Shown here in pieces: positions 1 to 8,415 of a DNA stretch of 64,000 nt (its first letter is position 1; the number at the start of each line of letters is the position of its first letter). This stretch comes from Martinezella hainanensis (GTDB taxonomy: Bacteria > Pseudomonadota > Alphaproteobacteria > Rhizobiales > Rhizobiaceae): positions 186,001 to 250,000 of the forward strand of contig NZ_FMAC01000002.1 in assembly GCF_900094555.1 (NCBI RefSeq). Direction: 5' to 3'. The translations under genes and the position numbers were made by a program. Below the pieces are notes generated by a model. It saw only the letters and a program-made list of their open reading frames with translations. It did no database searches and was not told where the DNA came from.

Positions 1-642
1 GTAGGTCACGGGGCCGGTGTCATCCTGCACATTCTTTATGAATTGCTGGATCAATGGCGCGTAATCCGGATCGCCCAAACCACGCAAATGTGGACGTGCA
101 TTCTCCCCAAAGCGGGTTTCCGGCGAACGGCCTGGCAGGACAATATGCACCCGCACGCCAAACGGCTCCATCTCCACCGACAAGGACTCGGTGAAGGCGT
201 TCACCGCTGCCTTGCTCGCCCGGTAGATCCCAATCACCGGCAGAGTCTTGACCGTCACCGTGGAGGTGACGTTGACGATGACGCCGGCCCGACGTTGACG
301 CATCTGGGGCAATACGGCCTGAACCATCGCCAATGTGCCGATCGTATTTGTCTGGAACAGCGACTGCACCGTCTCCGGCGCGGTCAGCTCGATTGGTGAG
401 GGCGCTCCGAAACCGGCATTGTTGACCAATACGTCTATCGGGCCGGCAGCCTTCACAGCTTGCGCGATACTTGCCGGATTGGTGACGTCGAGCGCGAGAA
501 TACGCAGGCGTTCGGAAACCGGTAGTAGCTCGGGTTTGGGCGTGCGCATTGTCGCGATCACATCCCACCCTCGTTCAAAAAACAGTTTCGCAGTCTCCAG
601 GCCGAAGCCAGACGAGCAACCGGTGATCAATATCGTGGACAT
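1..642 (-). CDS. SDR-family oxidoreductase (3' end missing)
   Basis: Short-chain dehydrogenase/reductase, read on the minus strand from an ATG at 642 and still open at the window edge, so the C-terminus is absent. The 214 visible residues include the N-terminal Rossmann glycine motif (TGCSSGFG), the NNAG strand motif and the catalytic Tyr-x-x-x-Lys (YRASK), preceded by a serine-rich strand (NVTST). An NAD(P)H-dependent oxidoreductase is therefore expected; the substrate cannot be read from sequence. It is divergent from the AraC-type regulator starting at 740, with 97 bp between them, an arrangement that often means the regulator controls the enzyme gene (inference). Confidence 0.9.
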   Translation of the reverse strand, partial: MSTILITGCSSGFGLETAKLFFERGWDVIATMRTPKPELLPVSERLRILALDVTNPASIAQAVKAAGPIDVLVNNAGFGAPSPIELTAPETVQSLFQTNTIGTLAMVQAVLPQMRQRRAGVIVNVTSTVTVKTLPVIGIYRASKAAVNAFTESLSVEMEPFGVRVHIVLPGRSPETRFGENARPHLRGLGDPDYAPLIQQFIKNVQDDTGPVTY

Positions 643-739
643 AAGCTTCTCCAAACAAAAGGAATGATGCCATGGTAGTGACCGGGCGAGAGACTTTATA
701 TAAGCTGCAGTCTCCATTTCTTTAGCGTTAGTCCTGATT

Positions 740-1648
740 ATGACAGTCGATCCCCTTGCCGAAATCGTCACGCTGCTGCAGCCGGCCGCACGCTTTTCCA
801 AACTGGTAGAATGCGCTGGCTCCTGGCGAATTCATCGGGAGGCCACGGGCGAACCATTCTACTGCGCAATCCTTGAGGGGCGTTGCCGCGTAACGTTTGG
901 AGGACATCAGCCTTTCATCCTCCAGGCCGGTGATTTCGTGCTCGTGCCGGCCATGCGCGACCTTGTCAACGAGAGCGTCGACGCACCGGCCGATCTGCCC
1001 GCCACGGTTCCGACGCAGTTGAGCGGCGGCCATTTCCGTGTCGGCCGCCTCGAAGGGCCGGCGGATATGCGCATGCGCATAGGGCATTGCAGTTTCGGCG
1101 CGCCGGACGCGGCCTTGCTCGTTTCCCTCTTGCCTGATGTGATTATCGTTCGCGACGAGCCCAGACTCGCGACGCTGATGCAATTGGTCGGCGAGGAAAC
1201 ACGGGAGCGCCGGCCGGCCCGCGAACTGGTGCTGGAACGGTTGCTGGAGGTATTGTTGATCGAGGCTTTGCGATCCGGCACGGAAACAACCGTCACGTCG
1301 AGCTTGAGCCGCGGCCTTGCCGATGAACGCCTGGCTGCAGCACTTCACGCGATGCATGCACGTCCTGCCCATCCATGGACTGTGGCAGATCTTGCAACCG
1401 AAGCGGCCCTGTCCCGATCGGCATTCTTTGCGCGTTTCAGCCGCGTCGTTGGCCTGCCGCCAATGGAATATCTATTGGCTTGGCGCATGGCTCTCGCAAA
1501 GCAGCTATTGCGCAGCCGCGAATTGGGGATGGATCAGGTAGCTGAACGCGTTGGCTACGGATCGGCAAGCACGTTCAGCGTCGCCTTTGCGCGATACGCA
1601 GGCATGCCGCCTGCACGATATGCCCGCGGAGGCGTGCGAAACGATTGA
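740..1648 (+). CDS. AraC-family regulator with N-terminal cupin domain
   Basis: A 302-residue regulator. The N-terminal two thirds resemble the cupin-like ligand domain of the AraC family, with CRVTFGG and LQAGDFVLVP typical of its beta strands. The C-terminal 100 residues hold two helix-turn-helix units: LATEAALSRSAFFARFSRVV, then a second unit around QVAERVGYGSASTFSVAFAR, followed by the conserved G-x-x-P-x-x-Y (GMPPARYAR). The gene is divergent from the SDR gene at 1-642 and convergent with the PilZ gene, whose stop is only 16 bp away. Its likely target is the SDR promoter in the shared intergenic region. The effector is unknown. Confidence 0.92.
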   Translation: MTVDPLAEIVTLLQPAARFSKLVECAGSWRIHREATGEPFYCAILEGRCRVTFGGHQPFILQAGDFVLVPAMRDLVNESVDAPADLPATVPTQLSGGHFRVGRLEGPADMRMRIGHCSFGAPDAALLVSLLPDVIIVRDEPRLATLMQLVGEETRERRPARELVLERLLEVLLIEALRSGTETTVTSSLSRGLADERLAAALHAMHARPAHPWTVADLATEAALSRSAFFARFSRVVGLPPMEYLLAWRMALAKQLLRSRELGMDQVAERVGYGSASTFSVAFARYAGMPPARYARGGVRND

Positions 1649-1664
1649 GGGCGTAAAGCCGAAT

Positions 1665-2057
1665 TTATACCTTTTGCCTTCTGCCGCGTGCAGCCATCGC
1701 TTCGGCGTTGCCGATCATAAAATCGGCGCGTACGACGCGGCGCAGGGTTTCCGGTTCGATCAGGTTGATGAAGCGGACATGGACGCGGTTGTCGTTGCGG
1801 CTGATTTCGGCGCAGGCGATGCGGTAGGCAAGGCCGAGGATGTTCAGATAGTAATGGGTCGGCAGGCCGACCGTCGTGGCGACGGTGAAGCTCGCGCCGC
1901 CGCGCGAGATGTCGGTAATCTCCGCGCTGCGCACGGAAATGCCCGTGAGACAGGGACGAACCGCCACGAGGCGCGCCGGCCTCTGAACGTAGAAGCGTTC
2001 CCAGCTCCGTTCGTAGACTTCGGATTTGACTTTCGCCAGATGGGTTGCGCGAAGCAT
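1665..2057 (-). CDS. Stand-alone PilZ-domain protein
   Basis: About 130 residues, essentially one PilZ domain, a fold that often binds cyclic di-GMP. The second half of the binding signature is clear (DISRGGASF, the D/N-x-S-x-x-G element). The upstream arginine motif is degenerate: the sequence reads QRPARL, so RxxR rather than RxxxR, and nucleotide binding is uncertain. I prefer the ATG at 2057 because an AGGGA lies six bases upstream; an ATG at 2063 in the same frame would add two residues but has no properly spaced ribosome-binding site. No flagellar or cellulose gene is adjacent. Confidence 0.8.
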   Translation of the reverse strand: MLRATHLAKVKSEVYERSWERFYVQRPARLVAVRPCLTGISVRSAEITDISRGGASFTVATTVGLPTHYYLNILGLAYRIACAEISRNDNRVHVRFINLIEPETLRRVVRADFMIGNAEAMAARGRRQKV

Positions 2058-2063
2058 TGTCAT

Positions 2064-2373
2064 TCCCTGTTGAAGAACAGACCGAATTCATCTCGGTTAC
2101 AGCATGAACCTTGCACGGAGATTTTGCGGAAGCGTCAATTGCATTGGTAGAATTTTAACGGGTTCGTCTTTTGTGCCGATTTGGGCGCATCTTGACAGCG
2201 AGATCGGCTTCGATCATACGAAAGCTCGGTTCGAGGCGCCTGCCGCTCGCGGATGAAAATCCAAGGTGAAGTCCTCGCTGTTATTGGTCACAGCCATTCA
2301 GGGCATGCTGACTGACGGTAATGCGAGCTCCGTTTCACGGTCGTAATTGCGTGCCTTAGCAAAGGCTGATCCT
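2064..2373. other. Intergenic region between the PilZ and glyoxalase-related genes
   Basis: About 310 bp between divergent genes. I see no convincing open reading frame. A CTTGAC at 2191-2196 with CATACG at 2215-2220 (18-bp spacing) is a possible but weak sigma-70-type promoter for the downstream plus-strand gene. Confidence 0.4.
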
Positions 2374-2808
2374 ATGACGACGTATCCGTCCATAGATGCA
2401 TTGAAGGCTCAGGCCCGGCGTCTGCGTCAGGCCATGGCCGAGCGCGGCGACGACATGAGCCACTCGACGGCGCTGGAACTCATCGCCAAGCAGCATGGGC
2501 TGCGCGATTGGAACACGCTGTCGGCGCTTGCGGCAAAACCAAACGACGGGCCGGATGCGCCCTTCGATGTCGGCTCCGCCGTGCGCGGGCGCTACCTGAA
2601 CAAGCCGTTCACCGGCAAGGTTCTCGCGATGTCGGCGAAATCAGGCGGGCTTTATCGGATCACCATTCATTTCGACGAACCCGTCGATGTGGTGGAGTTC
2701 GAGAGCTTTTCTGCATTCCGCCAGCGCATCAACGCCCAGGTCGATGCCGACGGCATTTCGCCGCGCAGGACGTCGAATGGCGTGCCGCACCTGGTTCTCG
2801 ACATCTAA
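2374..2808 (+). CDS. Glyoxalase superfamily-related protein
   Basis: A 144-residue protein. The N-terminal part (SIDALKAQARRLRQAM, then SHSTALELIAKQHGLRDWNTL) matches a short helical domain I associate with the glyoxalase-related family Glyoxalase_8, found in many proteobacterial proteins of unknown role. The C-terminal half is beta-rich (FTGKVLAMSAKSGGLYRITI) and may bind a ligand, but I see no metal-binding His/Glu set, so enzymatic activity is doubtful. The ATG at 2374 follows AAAGG by eight bases and is preferred over a TTG at 2347. It lies upstream of the MATE gene in the same direction with a 65-bp gap. Confidence 0.7.
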   Translation: MTTYPSIDALKAQARRLRQAMAERGDDMSHSTALELIAKQHGLRDWNTLSALAAKPNDGPDAPFDVGSAVRGRYLNKPFTGKVLAMSAKSGGLYRITIHFDEPVDVVEFESFSAFRQRINAQVDADGISPRRTSNGVPHLVLDI

Positions 2809-2873
2809 CCTTCATCCTTTATCGATAGGCCGCTATCTTCGCCGATAGCGAGCAATTCCGTCCGGATACCACC

Positions 2874-4241
2874 ATGACGCACACGACCGAAAACAATATG
2901 TTCCTCACCGGCTGGCTGCCCGGCGTCTTTGCCAAGACGGCTGCGCCAATCGTTGTCATCACCACCGTCAGCGGCCTGTTTGCCGTCGTCGATGCCTATT
3001 TCCTCGGCGTCTATGTCGGCGCCGACGCGCTGTCCGCCGTCAGCCTCATCTTTCCCGCGCTGATGCTGCTGATTGCGCTGCAGACACTGGTTTCCAATGG
3101 TATGGCGAGCATTCTCGCCCGTCGCCTCGGAGCCGGAGATCGCGATGGCGCGAAGGCCGTGTTCACCGGTGCCCATACGCTGGCGATCGCCGTCGTCGTG
3201 CTCGTCAATATTGTCTACTGGCTTGTCGCCCGGCAGTTCATCGCTGTGGCTGCGGCAGGAAACGCCGATGTCGCCCGCAGCGCCGAGGCCTTCATGGGCG
3301 TCATGGTCGCCTTCGCGCCGATCAGCTTCTTCCTGTCGATCCATCTCGACGGGCTGCGCTGCGAAGGGAAGCTCGGTTTCATGACGCTGGTGACGCTTGC
3401 CTCGACGCTGCTCAACATCCTGGTAAACTGGCTGTTGATGGCTGTGGCACATTGGGGTGTCGTCGGTTCCGCCGGCGGCTCGATCCTGGCGCAATTCATC
3501 TGCCTGATGATTGTCGTCGTTTATCGTCTGCGTCGGCCGAATGGGCTTTGGGTCGATATGGGTCTGCATATCAGTGAGTGGCGAGGCATCTTTGCCTTCG
3601 GCGCACCGATGAGCCTCGGTTTCATCGGCATTTCGCTGAGCTCGGCGGCGATCCTCTTCAATGTGTCGATCTGGCACCAGGGGGATTATGTCGCGACCGT
3701 CGGCGCCTATGGCATCGTCACCCGCGTGATGACCTTCGCCTATCTGCCGCTTCTCGGCTTGAGCATCGCGCTGCAGACCATATCTGGCCACAATCACGGC
3801 GCAGCGCTTCCCGCCCGTGTCGGCCATAGCGTTGTCATCGCGATGATCTCGGCCTTGGTCTACTGCGCGGTGGTCGAACTGATCGTTGAACTACTGGCCG
3901 GGCATCTGGGCTCGATCTTCGTGGCCGATCCCCTGATCGTCGAGGAAGTCGGACGCATCCTGCCGTGGACGATCGGCGCCTATTTCCTCTTCGGTCAGGC
4001 GATCATCCTGTCGTCCTACTTCCAGTCGATCGGCGATGCGAAACGCGGCGCGATCTTAGGACTGTCGCGGTCCTATCTGTTCACCTTGCCGCTGACATTT
4101 CTCCTGCCACTCGTCTTCGGCGAACGGGGGATCTGGATGACGCCGATCTTCGCGGAAGCGGGGATGATCCTGCTCACCTGGTTCGTGCTGTCGCGCAATG
4201 CCAGGGATCGGAAATGGCGCTACGGCCTGCTGCCCGCATGA
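2874..4241 (+). CDS. MATE-family multidrug/Na+-coupled efflux transporter
   Basis: A 455-residue inner-membrane protein with about twelve hydrophobic segments arranged in two homologous halves, as in MATE exporters. The N-terminal half contains VVITTVSGLFAVVDAYFLG and MASILARRLGAGD, matching the conserved family region around helices 1 to 3. The second half repeats the pattern near FGAPMSLGFIGI. MATE proteins expel cationic or organic compounds using an ion gradient; the substrate here is unknown. A small hairpin (2831-2850, arms CGCTATC/GATAGCG) precedes the start. Downstream it is convergent with the iol operon. Confidence 0.88.
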   Translation: MTHTTENNMFLTGWLPGVFAKTAAPIVVITTVSGLFAVVDAYFLGVYVGADALSAVSLIFPALMLLIALQTLVSNGMASILARRLGAGDRDGAKAVFTGAHTLAIAVVVLVNIVYWLVARQFIAVAAAGNADVARSAEAFMGVMVAFAPISFFLSIHLDGLRCEGKLGFMTLVTLASTLLNILVNWLLMAVAHWGVVGSAGGSILAQFICLMIVVVYRLRRPNGLWVDMGLHISEWRGIFAFGAPMSLGFIGISLSSAAILFNVSIWHQGDYVATVGAYGIVTRVMTFAYLPLLGLSIALQTISGHNHGAALPARVGHSVVIAMISALVYCAVVELIVELLAGHLGSIFVADPLIVEEVGRILPWTIGAYFLFGQAIILSSYFQSIGDAKRGAILGLSRSYLFTLPLTFLLPLVFGERGIWMTPIFAEAGMILLTWFVLSRNARDRKWRYGLLPA

Positions 4242-4246
4242 CATGA

Positions 4247-4272
4247 AAAGGGCCGCGCTTTCAGGCGCGGCC
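4247..4272 (-). terminator. Hairpin terminator between MATE gene and iol operon
   Basis: Perfect 8-bp inverted repeat GGCCGCGC (4251-4258) and GCGCGGCC (4265-4272). Read on the minus strand it is followed by CTTTTC, so it most likely stops transcripts running out of iolB; on the plus strand there is no T run. Confidence 0.55.
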
Positions 4273-4294
4273 TCATCTGGTGGGAAGTTCGGGG

Positions 4295-4456
4295 CCATCC
4301 TCACCCTTCTAGGCTTCGCGCCTCAGGGTGAGGATGGAGCGCACCTGTCGTATGAAGCGAGCTTAGTGAGCTGTCTTACATGGAAGATTAGCCCTCATGG
4401 TGAGGTGCATAGGCACCTGAGTTCGGCGAAGGAGCCGGAGCCTCGAACCACGAGGG
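4295..4456. repeat. Palindromic intergenic repeat element after the MATE gene
   Basis: Contains a perfect 13-bp inverted repeat (arms 4295-4307 and 4325-4337, CCATCCTCACCCT and its complement), a 6-bp stem AGGTGC/GCACCT (4403-4408 and 4413-4418) and an outer pair CCCTCATGGT (4392-4401) with ACCACGAGGG (4447-4456, one mismatch). This mosaic of small hairpins resembles non-coding palindromic repeats scattered through rhizobial genomes. It sits in the convergent gap between the MATE gene and iolB. Confidence 0.6.
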
Positions 4457-4481
4457 CGGGTGTTAGAACGACGACACCACC

Positions 4482-5279
4482 TCAGGACTTGAGCAGCCAT
4501 TCATGCTCGACGGCATTATGGAATTTCCAGATGCGCTTCGGGCCGGCCATGACGTTGAGATAGTAGAGATCGTAGCCGTGGCAGGCGGCGCAGGGGTGAT
4601 ATCCCTTCGGTACCAGCGTCACGTCGCCATCCTCCAGCGCCATGACTTCATCCAGCGACCGGTCATCCGTATAGACGCGCTGGAAGCCGAAACCCTGCGG
4701 CGGGTTGAGGCGATGGTAATAGGTCTCCTCGAGAAAGCTCTCGTTCGGGAGATCGTCCTGGTCATGCTTGTGCGGAGGATAGGAAGAGGTGTGCCCGCCC
4801 GGCGTGATCACTTCCACGACCAGTAGCGAATGCGCCGCACCGTCATCTTCCGGCATGATGTTGTTGACGTAGCGGACATTCGTGCCCTTGCCGCGCGTCA
4901 GCGCCGGATGCGTGCCCGGCGGAATGGCGCGGGCTTCATGGGAGCCGCCGCCCGGTGCCGAGCAGACGGCGAGTTCCAGATCGGTCTCGGCGGTCACCGA
5001 CCAGCTCGATCCCGCCGGAACATAGAGCGCGTGGGGCGCGCCCTCGAAGGGGCTCATGCGCCCGCCGAGCGAGCCGAAATCCTTTGCGCCGGCCTTGGCG
5101 CTTCCCTTGCCGCTGACCCAGACGAGGCAGACTTCGCGGTCGCCGGTTTCGGCCGAAGCGGTTTCGCCCGGCTTCAGGCGATGAAGATCGAAGCCGACAT
5201 AGGTCCAGCCGGCGCTATCAGGCGTGACATGGGTGACGCGGCCATGGGAGCCGTCTGGTTTGACCTTGAGATTGGGCAT
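4482..5279 (-). CDS. iolB: 5-deoxy-glucuronate isomerase IolB
   Basis: A 265-residue cytosolic enzyme converting 5-deoxy-D-glucuronate to 2-deoxy-5-keto-D-gluconate in myo-inositol catabolism. The sequence contains the family's cupin features, for example SSYPPHKHD with its HxH metal ligands and the run ETYYHRLNPPQGFGFQRVYT. The ATG at 5279 is preceded by a GGAG about ten bases upstream and begins MPNLKVKPDG; the longer frame to 5345 has no such site. It is the last gene of the minus-strand iolC-iolD-iolE-iolB series. A 174-bp gap with a palindromic repeat separates it from iolE. Confidence 0.95.
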   Translation of the reverse strand: MPNLKVKPDGSHGRVTHVTPDSAGWTYVGFDLHRLKPGETASAETGDREVCLVWVSGKGSAKAGAKDFGSLGGRMSPFEGAPHALYVPAGSSWSVTAETDLELAVCSAPGGGSHEARAIPPGTHPALTRGKGTNVRYVNNIMPEDDGAAHSLLVVEVITPGGHTSSYPPHKHDQDDLPNESFLEETYYHRLNPPQGFGFQRVYTDDRSLDEVMALEDGDVTLVPKGYHPCAACHGYDLYYLNVMAGPKRIWKFHNAVEHEWLLKS

Positions 5280-5349
5280 GGTTCTTTCTCCATTGCTTGG
5301 GAGAACGCCCCTTCCCATCCTTGCGATGGGGCGAGGGGCGCTCATCTCT

Positions 5350-5453
5350 CGAGCAATTCCAGGAAAAGTGCGCAGCGGTTTTCCGTCCGGAATTGCTAGA
5401 TAACAAAGAGCTAGAGCGTTTTCGCTATTCGAAGAAAAGCGGAAGCGCTCTAG
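5350..5453. repeat. Rhizobial palindromic repeat, copy 1 (iolE-iolB gap)
   Basis: Two stems in a row: GCAATTCC/GGAATTGC (5353-5360 and 5389-5396), and CTAGAGCG/CGCTCTAG (5411-5418 and 5446-5453). Between the arms of the first stem lies the 19-nt core AAAAGTGCGCAGCGGTTTT (5364-5382), shared with other copies in this window. The repeat abuts the iolE stop codon. Confidence 0.8.
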
Positions 5454-6371
5454 CTATCCCTTGGGAAAGCCTTCGGTTTCCACAGTATAACCTGCTGCCG
5501 TCATGACGCGCATCAGCTCGGCATGGCCGATCTCGGCCATCTTCTGCGGCGGCGCCTTGCGCGGATCCTGTTCGGCTTCGACGACAAACCAGCCCTCATA
5601 GCCGTAATCGGCGAAACGCTGGACGATGGCGCCGAAATCGAGCGAACCGTCGCCCGGTACCGTGAACGCGCCGAGCGCGACAGCATCGAGGAAGGACTGC
5701 CGGCTGCGGTCCAGCCCATCGACAACCGATTTGCGGATATCCTTGACGTGGACGTGGTTGATGCGGGCATGGTGGTTGTCGATGGCGCGCAGCACGTCAC
5801 CGCCGGCAAAGGCGAGATGGCCTGCATCGAGCAACAGCGGAATGCCCGCGCCGGAATTGCGCATGAAAGCGTCGAGTTCCGGCTCGGTTTCGACGACGGC
5901 GGCCATATGGTGGTGATAGGAAAGCGGCATGCCCTGTGCGGCGCACCATTCGCCGAATTCGGTGACGCGGCGGGCATAGGCCTTCATCTCGTCATCCGAA
6001 AGGCGCGGCTTGGTGGCGAGCGGCTTGGAGCGGTCGCCCTGGATGGAGCGGCCGACTTCGCCATAGACGATGCAAGGCGCGTTGACGGCCTTGAACAGCT
6101 CGATCATCGGCGCGATGCGGTCCTTGTTGGCGGCGAGCTCCTCGTTGACGAGGGTGCCGGAGAACCAGCCGCCGCAGAGCGTCACGTCGGCGGCGCGCAG
6201 GATCGGCAGCATCTCCTCCGGATTGCTGGGGAAGCGGCGGCCCTGTTCCATGCCGGTGAAGCCGGCGCCGCGCGATTGCCGCAGGCATTCCTGGAGCGAT
6301 ACGTCGTCGCTGAGCTCAGGAAGGTCGTCGTTCCACCAGGCGATGGGCGACATGCCGAGTTTGGCCTTCAT
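5454..6371 (-). CDS. iolE: Inosose dehydratase IolE
   Basis: A 305-residue enzyme dehydrating 2-keto-myo-inositol (scyllo-inosose) to the 3,5/4-trihydroxycyclohexane-1,2-dione that IolD hydrolyses. It belongs to the xylose-isomerase-like TIM-barrel superfamily. The start MKAKLGMSPIAWWNDDLPEL is characteristic of IolE, and the interior contains SYHHHMAAVVET and HVHVKDIR, matching the metal-binding strands of the barrel. The ATG at 6371 is preceded by AAGGAGACC; the ATG seven codons upstream is less likely. It follows iolD with a 66-bp gap that carries a strong hairpin. Confidence 0.95.
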   Translation of the reverse strand: MKAKLGMSPIAWWNDDLPELSDDVSLQECLRQSRGAGFTGMEQGRRFPSNPEEMLPILRAADVTLCGGWFSGTLVNEELAANKDRIAPMIELFKAVNAPCIVYGEVGRSIQGDRSKPLATKPRLSDDEMKAYARRVTEFGEWCAAQGMPLSYHHHMAAVVETEPELDAFMRNSGAGIPLLLDAGHLAFAGGDVLRAIDNHHARINHVHVKDIRKSVVDGLDRSRQSFLDAVALGAFTVPGDGSLDFGAIVQRFADYGYEGWFVVEAEQDPRKAPPQKMAEIGHAELMRVMTAAGYTVETEGFPKG

Positions 6372-6396
6372 CAATGGTCTCCTTGAAAACATGATT

Positions 6397-6417
6397 GGAG
6401 GAGCCGCAAGCTCCTCC
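6397..6417 (-). repeat. Hairpin in the iolD-iolE gap
   Basis: Perfect 8-bp stem GGAGGAGC (6397-6404) and GCTCCTCC (6410-6417) with a 5-nt loop. On the transcribed strand it falls just after the iolD stop. It may act as an intra-operon processing or attenuation element (inference), and each arm looks like a Shine-Dalgarno or anti-Shine-Dalgarno sequence. Confidence 0.6.
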
Positions 6418-6437
6418 GGAAAAATGACGAAAATGGA

Positions 6438-8288
6438 TCAGCCGATGCGCTGGGATGCGCGGGCCTGTTCGTAGGCGGCGCGCGCCTTGTTCACCTCGGC
6501 ACGCGGGCTGACTTCGGGAACGGCGACATCCCACCAATGACCGCCTTCATTCGTCGTGAGCAGCGGATCGGTGTCGATGACGATGACCGAGCTGCGGTCG
6601 TTCTTCTTCGAGGCTTCGATCGCCTGTTCCAGCTCGCTGATGGAGGAAACCTTGACGGCGACTGCGCCCATGCTGGCCGCATGTGCCCGGAAGTCGATCT
6701 CCGGCATCACTTCGAAGCGTGAGTCCTTCAGGAGGTTGTTGAAGTTCGCGCCGCCGGTTGCCATCTGCAGGCGATTGATGCAGCCATAGCCGCGGTTGTC
6801 GAGCAGCACGACGGTGATCTTCAGGCCGAGCATGACGGAGGTCGCCAGCTCGGAATTCAGCATCATGTAGGAGCCGTCGCCGACCATGACGACGACATCC
6901 TTCTCCGGCCGCGCCATCTTGACGCCGAGGCCGCCGGCAATCTCGTAGCCCATGCAGGAGAAGCCGTATTCCATGTGGTAGCTGCCGGGTGCGGTCGCAG
7001 GCCAGAGCTTGTGCAGCTCGCCAGGCAGGCCGCCGGCGGCGCAAACCAGGATGCTGTTCTCGCCGCCAAGCGTGCGGGTGACGGCGCCGATGACCTGGGC
7101 GTCGGAGGGCAGGGCAGCATTGGTCGTCGCCAGCGCCTTGGCGGCTGCCTCGGCCCAGATATTCTTCTCCCGCGTCGCCTTCTCGGCCAGCGATGCCGGC
7201 GCGCGCCAGCCGGTCAGGCCGGCGGAGAACGCCTTCAGCCCCTCGCGCGCATCCGTCACCAGCGGGTGACTGTTGTGCTTGAGCGCATCATAGGCCGCGA
7301 TGTTGAGGCCGATCATCGCGAGCTTTTCGTTCTTGAACAGCGCCCAGGAGCCGGTCGTGAAATCCTGGCAGCGCGTGCCGACCGCGATCACCAGATCGGT
7401 ATCCTCGGCAATGGCGTTGGCGGCGGACGTGCCCGTTACGCCGACGGAGCCGAGCGCCAGCGGATGCGTCTCGTCGATGGCCGACTTGCCGGCCTGGGTG
7501 ACGACGACGGGAATATCATGCGCTTCGGCGAAGGCAGTCAATTCCTTGGTTGCCTGCGAGTAGAGCACGCCGCCGCCTGCAAGAATGACAGGCTTTTCCG
7601 AGCGGCGGATCAATGCGATGGCGTTGGCAAGTTCGTCGGCATCCGGCTGCGGGCGGCGCTGTGTCCAGACGCGCTCCTCGAAGAAGCTCTCGGGATAATC
7701 AAAGGCTTCCGCCTGTACATCCTGGCAGAGCGAAAGCGTCACCGGGCCGCAATCGAGCGGGTCGGTCAGCACCTGCATGGCGCGCTTCAGCGCCGAAATG
7801 ATCTGTTCGGGGCGGGTGATACGGTCAAAATAGCGGGAGACAGGGCGGAAGGCGTCATTGGCGGAGACGGTGCCGTCGCCGAAATCCTCGATCTGCTGCA
7901 GCACCGGATCGGGTGCGCGGTTGGCAAAGACGTCGCCAGGCAGAAAGAGGACCGGGATGCGGTTGACGTGTGCTACGCCGGCCGCCGTGACCATATTGAG
8001 CGCGCCAGGCCCGATGGAGGTCGTGCAGGCCATGAAGCGCTGACGGAAGCTCGCCTTGGCATAGGCGATGGCGGCATGGGCCATGCCCTGTTCGTTGTGA
8101 GCGCGGAACGTCGGCAGCTCCTCGCGCACCTGATAGAGCGCTTCGCCGATGCCGGCAACGTTGCCGTGACCGAAGATTGCCCAGACGCCGCCGAAGATCG
8201 GCTGCTTCTGCCCGTCGATGATGGTCATCTGCTTCTTGAGGAAATGCGCGACGGCCTGTGCCATCGTCAATCGGATCGTCTTGCCCAT
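6438..8288 (-). CDS. iolD: 3D-(3,5/4)-trihydroxycyclohexane-1,2-dione acylhydrolase IolD
   Basis: A 616-residue thiamine-diphosphate enzyme that opens the cyclic dione to 5-deoxy-glucuronate. The three-domain layout of the acetolactate-synthase superfamily is visible: N-terminal pyrimidine domain, central domain around PVILAGGGVLYSQA, and C-terminal pyrophosphate domain with the TPP motif starting VMVGDGSYMMLNSE and closed by VVLLDNRGYGCINR. The start MGKTIRLTMAQAVAHFLKKQ is typical of IolD, with GGGAGGC upstream. A palindromic repeat separates it from iolC. Confidence 0.96.
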   Translation of the reverse strand: MGKTIRLTMAQAVAHFLKKQMTIIDGQKQPIFGGVWAIFGHGNVAGIGEALYQVREELPTFRAHNEQGMAHAAIAYAKASFRQRFMACTTSIGPGALNMVTAAGVAHVNRIPVLFLPGDVFANRAPDPVLQQIEDFGDGTVSANDAFRPVSRYFDRITRPEQIISALKRAMQVLTDPLDCGPVTLSLCQDVQAEAFDYPESFFEERVWTQRRPQPDADELANAIALIRRSEKPVILAGGGVLYSQATKELTAFAEAHDIPVVVTQAGKSAIDETHPLALGSVGVTGTSAANAIAEDTDLVIAVGTRCQDFTTGSWALFKNEKLAMIGLNIAAYDALKHNSHPLVTDAREGLKAFSAGLTGWRAPASLAEKATREKNIWAEAAAKALATTNAALPSDAQVIGAVTRTLGGENSILVCAAGGLPGELHKLWPATAPGSYHMEYGFSCMGYEIAGGLGVKMARPEKDVVVMVGDGSYMMLNSELATSVMLGLKITVVLLDNRGYGCINRLQMATGGANFNNLLKDSRFEVMPEIDFRAHAASMGAVAVKVSSISELEQAIEASKKNDRSSVIVIDTDPLLTTNEGGHWWDVAVPEVSPRAEVNKARAAYEQARASQRIG

Positions 8289-8305
8289 CGGGCGCCTCCC
8301 AAATG

Positions 8306-8410
8306 CTAGAGCAATCCCCGGAAAATTGTGTAGCGGTTTTCCGTCCGGAATTGCGGAAGAACAAAGAGATAGAGCGGTTCAGAGTTTCCGTGAAAAGCGG
8401 AACCGCCCTG
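8306..8410. repeat. Rhizobial palindromic repeat, copy 2 (iolC-iolD gap)
   Basis: Same architecture as the copy at 5350: GCAATCCCCGG region, an AGCGGTTTTCCGTCCGGAATTGC-type right arm, then AGAGCGGTTC (8371-8380) pairing with GAACCGCCCT (8400-8409). The shared core is degenerate here (AAAATTGTGTAGCGGTTTT, 8322-8340). Confidence 0.75.
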
Positions 8411-8415
8411 GAATT

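Noticed and set aside
2805..3827. Minus-strand frame of 340 codons opposite the MATE gene
   Set aside because: Antisense to a clear membrane transporter; the translated sequence is His/Asp/Gln-rich and unlike any protein family I know.
6975..8309. Long plus-strand reading frame of 444 codons opposite iolD
   Set aside because: It is the reverse-frame shadow of iolD, made possible by high GC content; codon use and product are non-biological and iolD has clear family motifs.
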